From an uncultured Alcaligenaceae bacterium (GTDB taxonomy: Bacteria > Pseudomonadota > Gammaproteobacteria > Burkholderiales > Burkholderiaceae_B): a stretch of DNA of 64,000 bases. Position 1 is the first letter of the stretch. Each line of letters begins with the position of its first letter. Shown here piece after piece: positions 36,198-44,857 of the stretch. The DNA lies in contig CALEQZ010000061.1 of assembly GCA_937908115.1 (NCBI GenBank), positions 1 to 64,000 on the forward strand, in the 5' to 3' direction. The notes beneath the pieces are model-generated. The model had not been told where the DNA came from. It saw nothing but the letters and a program-made list of their open reading frames with translations, and did not search any database. Both the position numbers and the translations under genes were made by a program.

Positions 36198-37136
36198 ATG
36201 TATCGCTACTCGCTTCCCCAGCTCGAAGCCTTGGTCGCGATTAGCAAGCTCGGTTCCTTCCAAGCTGCGGCGACTCACTTGAACATTACCCAGCCGTCGG
36301 TGTCGCTACGCATCCGCGAACTCGAAGACGCACTAGGCGTCACGCTATTCGAGCGCGAGGGCCGGACGGCGCGCCTGACTTCGGACGGCATGGTTGCCCT
36401 GCACTATGCCGAACGCGTGCTGGAGTTGCTTGGCAACATGTCGGCCCGGCTGCGGTCGGGCGATCCCCTACAAGGCACGTTGCGCGTAGGGACCTCCGAG
36501 ATGTTAGCCATTTCCATTCTGCCCAAGGTCATGGCGCTGCTCGGCGACCGCTACCCGCGGCTGGATATCGAGCTGACGATTGCCAACAGTTTCGCACTGG
36601 CCAAGGAGCTTTCCTCAGGTCGGCTCGACGTGGCCTTCCTGGCCAATCCGAGCTATCTGCCGCAGCACCGCATCGAGCCACTGGCAAGGGCGACGGTGGC
36701 ATGGGTGGGCAGCCAAGCCAAAATGCTGCCCGGCCAAACGGTATCGCCCGAAGCGCTGGCCGACACCCCCATCCTGAGCATGACTAAGTCCTCGCCGCTC
36801 CACGAGATGCTCACCCGGTGGTGGAAGCAGGAAGGGGGGGTCGACTTGGCGGTGAGCACTTGCAACAGCATTTCGATGCTGGCTCGCATGGTCGCCGCGG
36901 GCATAGGCGTAAGCGTGCTACCGCTGTGCATCGTGCGCGACGAAATCCAGAAAGGATCTGTCATCACTTACAAGCAGGCCTCTCCCTTCGCCCCTCTGAG
37001 CATCTGCGCGGCTTACCCGATGGCTGCAGCCTCCGAAGGCATCAGCGCACTGATCGGCATCACCCGGCGAGTCATGCTGGAATCCCGGTACTTCCTGCCT
37101 CCAGAGCCGCCGCGCCGATCGCGTAATCGCCCCTGA
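36198..37136 (+). CDS. LysR-family transcriptional regulator
   Basis: A 312-residue LysR protein with an N-terminal helix-turn-helix (GSFQAAATHLNITQPSVSLR) and effector domain. It is divergent from the lyase-amidohydrolase-Bug-SDR operon, which it most likely activates through the TTAAT-N3-ATTAA site. The C terminus ends in a proline/arginine-rich tail (EPPRRSRNRP). The inducer is probably the operon substrate or an intermediate. Confidence 0.93.
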   Translation: MYRYSLPQLEALVAISKLGSFQAAATHLNITQPSVSLRIRELEDALGVTLFEREGRTARLTSDGMVALHYAERVLELLGNMSARLRSGDPLQGTLRVGTSEMLAISILPKVMALLGDRYPRLDIELTIANSFALAKELSSGRLDVAFLANPSYLPQHRIEPLARATVAWVGSQAKMLPGQTVSPEALADTPILSMTKSSPLHEMLTRWWKQEGGVDLAVSTCNSISMLARMVAAGIGVSVLPLCIVRDEIQKGSVITYKQASPFAPLSICAAYPMAAASEGISALIGITRRVMLESRYFLPPEPPRRSRNRP

Positions 37137-37212
37137 ACAGTCAACGCCGAGCGCCGGTCTTGCAACGCGGAGCGTACCTTGCTGCACCGCGGCGTGACGC
37201 CGGGCGGACGTT

Positions 37213-37233
37213 TTCTGTATTCTGAATCCAGAA
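37213..37233. promoter_or_regulatory. Candidate GntR operator
   Basis: TTCTG (37213-37217) is followed by the inverted repeat TTCTG-AATC-CAGAA (37220-37233), ending 11 bases before the GntR start codon. The location suggests autoregulation; no consensus for this subfamily was matched. Confidence 0.4.
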
Positions 37234-37244
37234 ACGGATCCGCC

Positions 37245-37922
37245 ATGCTCAAGCCCGTCCGCACCGCTCCCGACTTGGTCACGCGCGTCTATGCGCAACT
37301 GCGCGACGCCATCGTGGCCGGCGATATCGCGCCGGGCCAGCGGCTGGCGCAGGAAGACCTGGCCGCTCAACTGGGCGTGTCGCGCCAGCCGGTGTTGCGC
37401 GCGCTGGCACTGCTCGAGCGCGACGGGCTGGCGGTGCGCGCCGACGGCCGGGGTACGCTGCAGGCAGCCGCGCTCGATCCTGCGACCATCCAGGAATTCT
37501 ATGAACTGCGCGCGGAAGTCGATGCGCTGGCCGCGCGGCTGGCCGCGCAACGCATCGCCGCAGGCCAGGCCGCGCCCCTGCCCGAAAGCCTGCTTGCGCG
37601 GGGCCGGGCGGCGCTGCGCAGCGCGCGCCTGCCCGAGTTGATCGGCGCCGACACGCTGCTGCATCGCGCCATCTACGAAGCCAGCGGCAACCGCGTGCTG
37701 GCTGCGGCCATGACGCCGCAATGGAAGCACCTGGAACGGGTCATGGCGGCAGTGCTGCGCGATGCACCCGTGCGCGCGGGGCTGTGGGACGAACACGCCG
37801 CGATCGTCGCGGCCATCAACACCGGCGACACGGAACGCGCCGCCGCGCTATCGCGCGAGCACGCGGTGCGTGCCGCGCAAGGCATGCTGCCGCGACTGGC
37901 CAAGCAGCTGGGCGCGGCCTGA
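37245..37922 (+). CDS. GntR-family (FCD domain) transcriptional regulator
   Basis: A 225-residue regulator with an N-terminal winged helix (VYAQLRDAIVAGDIAPGQRL, then LAAQLGVSRQPVLRALALLE) and a C-terminal FCD helical domain with metal-ligand-like positions (D..HRAIYEASGN and HAAIVAAINTGD). The ATG at 37245 places the DNA-binding helix at the normal distance; the in-frame ATG at 37179 would place the operator-like repeat inside the gene. It precedes the PhyH and SAF-domain genes on the same strand and probably represses them. Confidence 0.92.
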   Translation: MLKPVRTAPDLVTRVYAQLRDAIVAGDIAPGQRLAQEDLAAQLGVSRQPVLRALALLERDGLAVRADGRGTLQAAALDPATIQEFYELRAEVDALAARLAAQRIAAGQAAPLPESLLARGRAALRSARLPELIGADTLLHRAIYEASGNRVLAAAMTPQWKHLERVMAAVLRDAPVRAGLWDEHAAIVAAINTGDTERAAALSREHAVRAAQGMLPRLAKQLGAA

Positions 37923-37950
37923 CGTTGGCCGCGACGCGACGGCCTGCCGG

Positions 37951-37968
37951 TTGCCCCATGCGGGGCAA
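37951..37968. other. Short hairpin TTGCCCC/GGGGCAA
   Basis: A seven-bp perfect stem with an ATGC loop between the GntR and PhyH genes. No T tract follows, so it may be an RNA processing or attenuation element, or nothing functional. Confidence 0.25.
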
Positions 37969-38098
37969 GCAGCGGCACCCGACCGCACCGGATCGCCATC
38001 GAACCGCCCGCCGTGCCGGCAGCAGCGAGGGCACCCCCGGGCATGCGCAACAACCGCGGCAGCCGCATCGTCGCGAACCAACCCGAGAGGAGACGAGC

Positions 38099-38971
38099 AT
38101 GCAACTCACCGCCCAGCAGTTGGAGCAGTTCGACCGGGACGGGTACCTTTTTTTGCCCGGCCATTTCAGCCGCGAGGAGATCCGCCCGCTGGTCGAGGAA
38201 GTCCCACGCCTGTACGCGCAGCACCGGCCGGAAAACGTCCGCGAGAAAGGCAGTGACGCGGTTCGCACCAATTTCGCCGCCCACCTATATAGCGCTCCGT
38301 TCGCGCGGCTGGCGCGCCACCCCCGCATGGTCAAGCCGGTCGAGCAGATCTTCGGAGAACGCGTCTACATGCACCAGTTCAAGATCAACGGCAAGAACGC
38401 GTTCGACGGAGACGTCTGGCAGTGGCACCAGGATTACGGCACTTGGTTGAACGACGACCTGATGCCCGAGCCCCGCGCGATGAACGTGGCGATCTTCCTG
38501 GACGACGTCAACCATTACAACGGTCCGCTGATGTTCATCCCGGGCAGCCACAAGCTGGGCGTGCTCGACGCCAGCCACGACACGACCACCACGAGCTATC
38601 CGCTCTGGACCATCAACGACGAGAACATCCGCAAGTTGGTGGAAAATGCGGGCGACCGCGAGGGCGGCATCGTCGCCCCTACGGGGCCTGCCGGGTCCAT
38701 GCTGCTGTTCCATTCCTGCCTGGTGCACGCCTCGGGCAGCAATCTCAGCCCATGGAACCGCGTGGCGGTGTACCTGAGCTTGTGCGCGGTCTCCAACCAC
38801 ATCCGGCGCTTCAAGCGCCCGGAATGGATCGCACACCGCGACTTCACGCCGATCGAATGCCTGCCCGACGATTGCCTGGTGCGCGATTACCCCGTCGACC
38901 TGCCCTGGGCGCAAGGCACGCCCCCGACGGCCGCGCAAACATCGGCCGAACCCTTGAGCGAGGTGGCGTAA
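38099..38971 (+). CDS. Phytanoyl-CoA dioxygenase (PhyH) family protein
   Basis: A 290-residue Fe(II)/2-oxoglutarate oxygenase. Metal ligands are H110-Q-D112 (WQWHQDYG) and H210 (SCLVHASGSN); R221 in NRVAVY should bind 2-oxoglutarate. Layout resembles ectoine hydroxylase-like bacterial PhyH proteins. The ATG at 38099 follows GAGAGGAGAC. Its stop codon overlaps the next start by one base (TAATG), so it is coupled to the SAF-domain oxidoreductase. The substrate is unknown. It lacks ectoine biosynthesis neighbours. Confidence 0.9.
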   Translation: MQLTAQQLEQFDRDGYLFLPGHFSREEIRPLVEEVPRLYAQHRPENVREKGSDAVRTNFAAHLYSAPFARLARHPRMVKPVEQIFGERVYMHQFKINGKNAFDGDVWQWHQDYGTWLNDDLMPEPRAMNVAIFLDDVNHYNGPLMFIPGSHKLGVLDASHDTTTTSYPLWTINDENIRKLVENAGDREGGIVAPTGPAGSMLLFHSCLVHASGSNLSPWNRVAVYLSLCAVSNHIRRFKRPEWIAHRDFTPIECLPDDCLVRDYPVDLPWAQGTPPTAAQTSAEPLSEVA

Positions 38972-40338
38972 TGAACCTGCATCGCATGCTCCTGCAGCGC
39001 CAGGCCGATGGCCGCCCCTTGCGCGTGGGCCTGATCGGCGCGGGCAAGTTCGGCTCCATGTACCTGAGCCAGGCCCGGCGCACGCCCGGCGTGCAGCTGG
39101 TGGCGGTCGCCGACCTCCTGCCGGACAAGGCACGCGCGGCGCTGGTGCGCACCGGCTGGGAAGCCGACCGCCTGCACGCCGCCTCGGCGTCCGAGGCCGC
39201 GCGCGACGGCACCGTCTACTTCTGCGACGACGCCCAAGCCATGATCGCCGCGCCCGAGGTCGAGATCGTCATCGACGCCACCGGCAGCCCGGCGGCCGGC
39301 ATCGCGCACGTGCAGGCCTGCTGCCGACACGGTAAGCACGTCATCATGGTCAACGTCGAAGCCGATGCGCTGGCCGGCCCTTTGCTTGCCGAGCGCGCGC
39401 GGCAGGCCTGCATCGTCTACAGCCTGGCCTACGGTGACCAGCCTGCGCTGATCTGCGAAATGGTCGATTGGGCACGCACCTGCGGTTTCGAGGTCGTGGC
39501 CGCCGGCAAAGGCACCAAGTACCTGCCCGAGTACCACGCCTCCACCCCCGACACCGTCTGGCCTTACTACGGTTTCACGCCAGAGATGGTGGCCGAGGGC
39601 GATTTCAATGCGCAGATGTTCAACAGCTTCCTGGACGGCACGAAAAGCGCGATCGAAATGGCGGCGGTGGCCAACGCGACGGGCCTGCACGCGGCGCCGC
39701 AAGGCTTGTCCTTCCCGCCCTGCGGCGTCGACGACCTGGCGCGCGTGCTGCGGCCAGCCGACGAAGGCGGGGTGCTGCACCGCCGCGGCCAGGTCGAAGT
39801 CGTCTCCTCGCTCGAGCGCGACGGCCGGCCGGTGTTCCGCGACCTGCGCTGGGGGGTATACGTCACCTTCGCCGCCGACAGTGATTACGTGCGACGTTGC
39901 TTCAAGGAGTACGGGCTGGTCACCGATCCCGGCGGCAACTACTCGTCGCTGTACAAACCTTATCACCTGATCGGGCTGGAGCTGGGCATCAGCGTGGCCA
40001 GCGCGGGCCTGCGCGGCGAACCCACTGGGGCGGCGCAGTCCTGGCAGGCCGACGTGGTGGCCACGGCCAAGCGCGACCTGCCGCCCGGCACGGTGCTCGA
40101 CGGCGAGGGTGGGTATACGGTGTACGGCCGCCTGATGCCCGCGGCCGATTCGCTGGCCGCGGGCTGCCTGCCTCTGGGATTGGCGCACAAGGTCAAGCTC
40201 AAGCGCCGCATCGCCGCAGGCGAAACGATAGGCTGGGCAGACGTCGACTACGACGCGGACTTGCCGGCGGTGCGGCTACGCCGCGAGATGGAACGGCTGT
40301 GCGCGCCGGCACCGGCGCTGCCGGCGCGCGCCGCGTAG
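38971..40338 (+). CDS. NAD(P)-binding homoserine dehydrogenase-like protein with SAF domain
   Basis: A 455-residue protein. The N-terminal Rossmann fold (RVGLIGAGKFGSMYLSQ, residues about 18-34) is followed by a homoserine dehydrogenase-like catalytic region (DGTKSAIEMAAVANATGL). The C-terminal SAF domain (AKRDLPPGTVLDGEGGYTVYG and AHKVKLKRRIAAGETIGW) is related to sugar-acid dehydratases and antifreeze-like domains. Such proteins are found in sugar-acid and amino-acid related loci and act as oxidoreductases of uncertain substrate. It is coupled to the PhyH gene, suggesting hydroxylation followed by dehydrogenation. Confidence 0.88.
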   Translation: MNLHRMLLQRQADGRPLRVGLIGAGKFGSMYLSQARRTPGVQLVAVADLLPDKARAALVRTGWEADRLHAASASEAARDGTVYFCDDAQAMIAAPEVEIVIDATGSPAAGIAHVQACCRHGKHVIMVNVEADALAGPLLAERARQACIVYSLAYGDQPALICEMVDWARTCGFEVVAAGKGTKYLPEYHASTPDTVWPYYGFTPEMVAEGDFNAQMFNSFLDGTKSAIEMAAVANATGLHAAPQGLSFPPCGVDDLARVLRPADEGGVLHRRGQVEVVSSLERDGRPVFRDLRWGVYVTFAADSDYVRRCFKEYGLVTDPGGNYSSLYKPYHLIGLELGISVASAGLRGEPTGAAQSWQADVVATAKRDLPPGTVLDGEGGYTVYGRLMPAADSLAAGCLPLGLAHKVKLKRRIAAGETIGWADVDYDADLPAVRLRREMERLCAPAPALPARAA

Positions 40339-40436
40339 GCGCGGGCACCGCCCGCCTTGGGCCGTTCCGCCTGGAACAGCCGCAGGCGTGCGGCGGCGTT
40401 GCGCAGGTGCTCCTCGGCCGCGCGACCCGCCGCAGC

Positions 40437-41141
40437 TGCGCCGTTGCGAAGGCCGTCGACACCGGCGCCGGCGTGCGCGTGACGCTGCGGCACGACGGCC
40501 GCGACATCGACATCGCAGTCGAGCGCGTGATCGTCGCGGCCGGGATCGTGGGCAATGTCGAAGGCCTTGGGTTGGAAGGCACCGGCGTGCAAATCGACAA
40601 GGGGCATATCGTCACCGACGGACTGGGCCGCACCGGCGAGCCGGGCATCTATGCGATCGGCGACGTGGCCGGGCCGCCCTGGCTGGCGCACAAGGCCAGC
40701 CACGAAGGCGTGCTGTGCGTCGAGGCCATCGTCGGCCGGCCCGTACAGCCACTGGACGTGGGCAATATTCCCGCCTGCACCTACAGCCATCCGCAGGTGG
40801 CAAGCGTCGGCCTGACTGAAGCGCAGGCGCGCGGCCAGGCTGCCGACCGCGGCTGGGACGTACGCGTCGGACGTTTCCCCTTCGTCGGCAACGGCAAGGC
40901 CCTGGCCATGGGCGAAGCCGAAGGCCTGGTCAAGACGGTATTCGATGCCCGATCGGGTGAATTGCTGGGCGCGCACATCGTGCACCCCGAGGCGTCCGAG
41001 CTCATCGCCGCCTATGGCGTGGCCAAGGGAATGGAAGCCACCGACGAAGACCTGGCACACGCGGTGTTCGCCCACCCGACGCTGGCCGAGGCCCTGCACG
41101 AATCGGCCCTGTCGGCCATGGGGCGCGCGTTGCACATTTGA
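40437..41141 (+). pseudogene. lpdA: 5'-truncated dihydrolipoamide dehydrogenase remnant
   Basis: An open frame matching only the C-terminal half of dihydrolipoamide dehydrogenase. It picks up in the late NAD domain (VRVTLRHDGRD, then VIVAAGIVGNVEGLGLEGTG), passes the second FAD motif (GIYAIGDVAGPPWLAHKAS), and holds the complete dimerisation domain with PACTYSHPQVASVGLTE and HPTLAEALHESALSAMGR. The N-terminal FAD fold and the redox-active CxxxxC, about 240 residues, are absent. Immediately upstream is the intact SAF-domain gene, so the 5' part was deleted. No credible start codon or RBS serves the remnant. The lpdA-like family match is clear; the exact paralogue is not. Confidence 0.8.
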
Positions 41142-41241
41142 ACAATCGCGCCCTGGCCGCGCGCGCCATTCGGCGGTATGCTCGCTGGCGCAGTCACCGT
41201 GTCTGCATGGAAAAATCAATTCCAGGAAGAGGAGACGCTCT

Positions 41242-42582
41242 ATGCGCCACGCGCCAGCGCCCGGGCCGGCCGACCACCGGCAAGACGACGACACAGCCAT
41301 CGCGCCCGCGAGCCGCGATGAAGCCGAACCCGACAGGCGGCGCTTCCTGCGCCGCAGCGGCGCGCTGGTAGGTGCGGCCGCTGCCGCCACGGCGACAGGG
41401 GCGCTGGCCCAGCAGGCGTCGGCGCCAGCTGCCGAAGGCTCGGCGCTGCCGCCCAACGTCCCGCCCTGGATGAAGGTACAAGGCGCGCCCACCGGCGGCG
41501 AGCTTTACGGCAAGCCCTCGGCCTTCGAAAAGCACGTGGTGCGCCATCTGCGCCCCACCGATAAGCAGTACTTCTCGTCGTCGACCCGCACCCCGCTGCA
41601 AGAGCTCGACGGCATCATCACGCCCAACGGACTGTTCTACGAGCGCCATCACGGCGGCGTGCCGGCCATCGACCCTGCGCAGCACCGGCTCATGATCCAC
41701 GGCCTGGTCGAGCGCCCGCTCATCTTCACCATGGATGAGCTACGCCGGTTTCCCTCGGAAACCCACATCTACTTCCTGGAATGCTCGGGCAACCCGGGAT
41801 TCAACGTCTACGGCAAAACGGCGGCCGAAGCCAACGGCCTGGTCAGCTGCGCCGAATGGACGGGCGTGCCCCTGAAGACCGTGCTGCGCGAAGTCGGCCT
41901 CAAGCCCGAGGCGAAGTGGGTCGTGGCAGAAGGCGCGGACGCCGCGGCCATGACGCGCAGCGTACCCATCGAAAAATGCCTGGACGACGCGCTGCTGGTC
42001 TACAGCCAAAACGGCGAGCGGCTGCGCCCGGAACAGGGCTATCCGCTGCGGCTGCTCTTGCCGGGCTACGAAGGCAACATGAGCATCAAATGGCTGCGCC
42101 GGCTCCATGTCACCGACAAGCCCTATTACACACGCGAGGAAACGTCCAAGTACACCGACCTGATGCCAGATGGCCGGGCGCGCAAGTTCTCCTTCTACAT
42201 GGAAGCCAAATCCATCATCACTGTGCCTTCTGGCGGGCAGAAGCTGATGGGCAAAGGCTTCTACGAGATCCGCGGCATCGCCTGGAGCGGGCATGGCAAG
42301 ATCACCAAGGTCGACGTCTCGGTCGATGGCGGCCGCAATTGGCAGGAAGCGACACTGCAAGAGCCGGTCCTGACGCGCGCAATCACGCGGTTTCGCCTGC
42401 CTTGGGAGTGGGACGGCACGCCGACGGTCATCGTCAGCCGGGCCACCGATGAGACCGGCTACGTACAGCCCACGCTCGAAGAATTGATCGAAGCGCGCGG
42501 CAAGAACTCCTTCTATCACAACAACGCGATGACGCCGTGGCGCATTGCCGAGACCGGAGAGGTGACCAATGCGCGTCTCTAA
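41242..42582 (+). CDS. soxC: Sulfite dehydrogenase molybdopterin subunit (SoxC-like)
   Basis: A 446-residue sulfite oxidase-family enzyme. A twin-arginine signal (PDRRRFLRRSGALVGAAAAA) marks export of the folded molybdenum protein. The molybdenum-ligand cysteine lies in YFLECSGNPGF, followed by the dimerisation domain (GIAWSGHGKITKVDVSVDGG). ATG 41242 has an AAGAGGAGACGC site. It overlaps the cytochrome gene by 14 bases. SoxCD oxidises protein-bound sulfane sulfur in Sox systems, while stand-alone pairs act as sulfite dehydrogenases. No soxXYZAB is in this window, so a sulfite-detoxifying role is more likely. Confidence 0.9.
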   Translation: MRHAPAPGPADHRQDDDTAIAPASRDEAEPDRRRFLRRSGALVGAAAAATATGALAQQASAPAAEGSALPPNVPPWMKVQGAPTGGELYGKPSAFEKHVVRHLRPTDKQYFSSSTRTPLQELDGIITPNGLFYERHHGGVPAIDPAQHRLMIHGLVERPLIFTMDELRRFPSETHIYFLECSGNPGFNVYGKTAAEANGLVSCAEWTGVPLKTVLREVGLKPEAKWVVAEGADAAAMTRSVPIEKCLDDALLVYSQNGERLRPEQGYPLRLLLPGYEGNMSIKWLRRLHVTDKPYYTREETSKYTDLMPDGRARKFSFYMEAKSIITVPSGGQKLMGKGFYEIRGIAWSGHGKITKVDVSVDGGRNWQEATLQEPVLTRAITRFRLPWEWDGTPTVIVSRATDETGYVQPTLEELIEARGKNSFYHNNAMTPWRIAETGEVTNARL

Positions 42583-43174
42583 CGCTGACAAGTCCGCCTT
42601 CCCTGCCTGGGCGGCATGCTGTGCCCTGGCCGCGGCAAGCCTGGCTGGCCCAGCCCACGCCGCCGACGAGGGCAAGCGCTTTGGCTTTGGTACGCCCGCC
42701 ACCGAGGAGCAAATCGCCGGCTGGAACATCGACATCGGCCCGGACGGCGAAAACCTGCCGCCTGGCAGCGGCACGGTCGCGCAAGGCAAGCAGATTTACG
42801 AATCCGCCTGCATGGCCTGCCATGGGGCCAAGGGCGAAGGCGGCATGGGCGACCGGCTGGTCGGCGGCATGGGCACGCTCACGAGCGACAAGCCTGTCAA
42901 GACGATTGGCAGCTTCTGGCCCTACGCCACGACGCTGTTCGACTACATCCGCCGGGCGATGCCGTTGATGGCACCGCAGTCGCTGAGCAACGACGAGGTG
43001 TACGCGGTGACCGGATACCTGCTGCACCTAAACGGCATCGTCAAGGAAGACGCCACGCTGGATGCGCAGGCGCTACGCGAAATCCGCATGCCCAACCGCG
43101 ACGGCTTCGTCGACGACGCGCGGCCGGACGTCAAGCATCCGGCATGCATGAAGGATTGCCCGGGCGCGCTGTAG
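42569..43174 (+). CDS. soxD: c-type cytochrome subunit of sulfite dehydrogenase (SoxD-like)
   Basis: A 201-residue periplasmic cytochrome c with a signal peptide (cleavage near AHA-ADEGK) and one heme site, CMACHGAKGEGG (about residue 81), plus methionine ligand candidates in RRAMPLMAPQSLS. GGAGAGGTG precedes ATG 42569 inside the end of soxC. It would accept electrons from the molybdenum subunit and pass them to the respiratory chain. It is shorter than the diheme SoxD of Paracoccus, since it has one CxxCH only. Confidence 0.9.
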   Translation: MRVSNADKSAFPAWAACCALAAASLAGPAHAADEGKRFGFGTPATEEQIAGWNIDIGPDGENLPPGSGTVAQGKQIYESACMACHGAKGEGGMGDRLVGGMGTLTSDKPVKTIGSFWPYATTLFDYIRRAMPLMAPQSLSNDEVYAVTGYLLHLNGIVKEDATLDAQALREIRMPNRDGFVDDARPDVKHPACMKDCPGAL

Positions 43175-43191
43175 CGACCCGGGACTTTCCC

Positions 43192-43238
43192 ATCCGCTGT
43201 GGCTGGCGGCGCGTGCGGCGCGGCCGGCTACAGCGGAT
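43192..43238. terminator. Long hairpin between convergent soxD and histidine kinase genes
   Basis: ATCCGCTGT (43192-43200) pairs with ACAGCGGAT (43230-43238), and most inner bases continue the stem with G-U pairs. It spans the stop codon of the kinase gene and lies after the soxD stop codon, so it may act in both directions. No clear T tract follows. Confidence 0.45.
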
Positions 43239-44307
43239 CGGGAACCCCCCTTACCCGGATTTCGGCCACGATCCTGCCGGCTCGCTCGTCCAGCGAAAAC
43301 CGGCACCGGTCGGCATATCGCAGGGCCAGGCGCCGACACAGGTTGCCCAGGCCGCCACTCCCCTGGGCCAGGTCGAACGACGCCTGCAACCTACCGGGGT
43401 TGGCCACCTCTATGACAAGCTCGTCCGCATCCCTCCGGGCATTGATGTCGATGACGAAGGATTCATGCTCGGAGCGTATGCCATGCTTGATCGCGTTCTC
43501 GACCAACCCTTGCAGCGTCATGTGGGGAAGCTCCACGTCCAGCATGGCCGGATCGACCCGGCATCGGCACTCCAGCCGCGCATCGAAGCGCAGGGCCATG
43601 ATGCGCACGTAGGCCTGGGCCGCTTCGATCTCTTCCTGCAACCGGCACAACCCCCGTCCGCGCCTGTCCAGCGAATAGCGCAAATAACCGGCCAGCCGTC
43701 GGGTCATTTCTTCGGCGATCGCGGGCCGCCCTGCGATTTCCGCGACGATGGTGCTGAGCGAATTGAAAAGGAAATGTGGCTCGATCTGTTGCTGCAGGCG
43801 CTCGAGCTCCAGCCGCAAGGCCCGCGATTCGGCCTGCATTTTGGAAAAGCGTTCGGCACGTGCGGCAAGCTCTGCCGACACGCCGAAGTAGATCAGCGTC
43901 CAGATCGACAGTATCCCCATGTAGTAGATGAAGCCCAGCCTGAATTGGTTGTGCGGGACCGCCTCCAGCACCCCCGGCACGAGCAGCTGATGGATGGCGT
44001 ATCCGATGCTGGCCAGCAGGGCCGACGCCGCCAGGCACGACAAGACCGCGCAGGCGATCACCGGCACCTGCGAGCCGGGCCTGGGGCGGCGGCGCCCATG
44101 CAGCACGGCCGCTGCGCTGGTCAGCGCGAAGGCCAGCGGCTCCAGGCCGAGCGTCAGCCAAAAGGCGGCGGTGGCATTGCCGAAGACGGCCAATCGGATG
44201 CAAAAACCGATGATCGCCAAGACGATCCATCCCGCTGCCTGGGCGCGCCAGAAGCCGCGCGCGGACTCGCCCTGCGCCAGGGTCTGGCCTGTGGATGTAA
44301 AGATCAT
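43228..44307 (-). CDS. LytS/YehU-type sensor histidine kinase
   Basis: A 359-residue inner-membrane kinase. About four hydrophobic segments occupy the first 155 residues. A coiled region then leads to the His_kinase domain with phospho-acceptor histidine in QQQIEPHFLFNSL (about residue 178), followed by an HATPase with the N box VENAIKHGI and a glycine-rich SGGLGN. The family partners with LytTR response regulators. The divergent gene at 44408 is just such a regulator but lost its DNA-binding domain, so the kinase may now signal to no functional output. Confidence 0.9.
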   Translation of the reverse strand: MIFTSTGQTLAQGESARGFWRAQAAGWIVLAIIGFCIRLAVFGNATAAFWLTLGLEPLAFALTSAAAVLHGRRRPRPGSQVPVIACAVLSCLAASALLASIGYAIHQLLVPGVLEAVPHNQFRLGFIYYMGILSIWTLIYFGVSAELAARAERFSKMQAESRALRLELERLQQQIEPHFLFNSLSTIVAEIAGRPAIAEEMTRRLAGYLRYSLDRRGRGLCRLQEEIEAAQAYVRIMALRFDARLECRCRVDPAMLDVELPHMTLQGLVENAIKHGIRSEHESFVIDINARRDADELVIEVANPGRLQASFDLAQGSGGLGNLCRRLALRYADRCRFSLDERAGRIVAEIRVRGVPDPL

Positions 44308-44407
44308 GGATGTGCCATGGGAAAGCGCCGCGGCCGGGCTGGGTCATGCGCCGTGGAAATGGGGGCAAGGTTCATGTCTGCAAACGCCATAAAACTTCAG
44401 GGAGGAT

Positions 44408-44857
44408 ATGCTGAGCGTGGTGATCATCGACGATGAAGCGCCGGCACGCCGCTATCTGCGCCGGCTGCTCGAGGCCGCGCCGGATGTCCACGTCACCGGG
44501 GAAGCCTCCACCATAGAACAAGCCTGGCGGCTCGTGCGGGAATGCCGTCCGGACGCCATTTTCCTGGACATCGAACTGACCTGCGGCACCGGATTCGACC
44601 TGCTGCCCATGCTGTCGCCGGCACCGGCCGTGGTCTTCGTGACTGCGCACAGCGACCATGCGGCCCGCGCCTTCGACGTCGAGGCCGTCGATTACCTGCT
44701 TAAACCTGCCACGCCCTTGCTGCCGTCCTGCGTGGTAAAGCGACCGGTCGCCTGGCCCCAGAAGCAGTCGCGCTCGCCGGTCATGGCGTCCACGCCGGTA
44801 AAGGCCGGGCAAGACATCATGGTGCTGGTGAAAATCCCCAGGTTGGACGCCGATTGA
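44408..44857 (+). CDS. 3'-truncated LytTR-type response regulator (receiver only)
   Basis: The first ~100 residues are an intact receiver domain: acidic pair in VVIIDDEAPARR, phospho-acceptor Asp in AIFLDIELTCGTG, Thr in VFVTAHSDHA and the terminal lysine in AVDYLLKP. Directly after LLKPA the sequence stops resembling a response regulator. The remaining ~48 residues read through the antisense of the convergent autotransporter gene's 3' end. The expected LytTR DNA-binding domain (about 100 residues) is missing. Any product is a receiver with a nonsense tail and probably cannot regulate DNA. It is divergent from its probable kinase, with 100 bases between them. Confidence 0.85.
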   Translation: MLSVVIIDDEAPARRYLRRLLEAAPDVHVTGEASTIEQAWRLVRECRPDAIFLDIELTCGTGFDLLPMLSPAPAVVFVTAHSDHAARAFDVEAVDYLLKPATPLLPSCVVKRPVAWPQKQSRSPVMASTPVKAGQDIMVLVKIPRLDAD

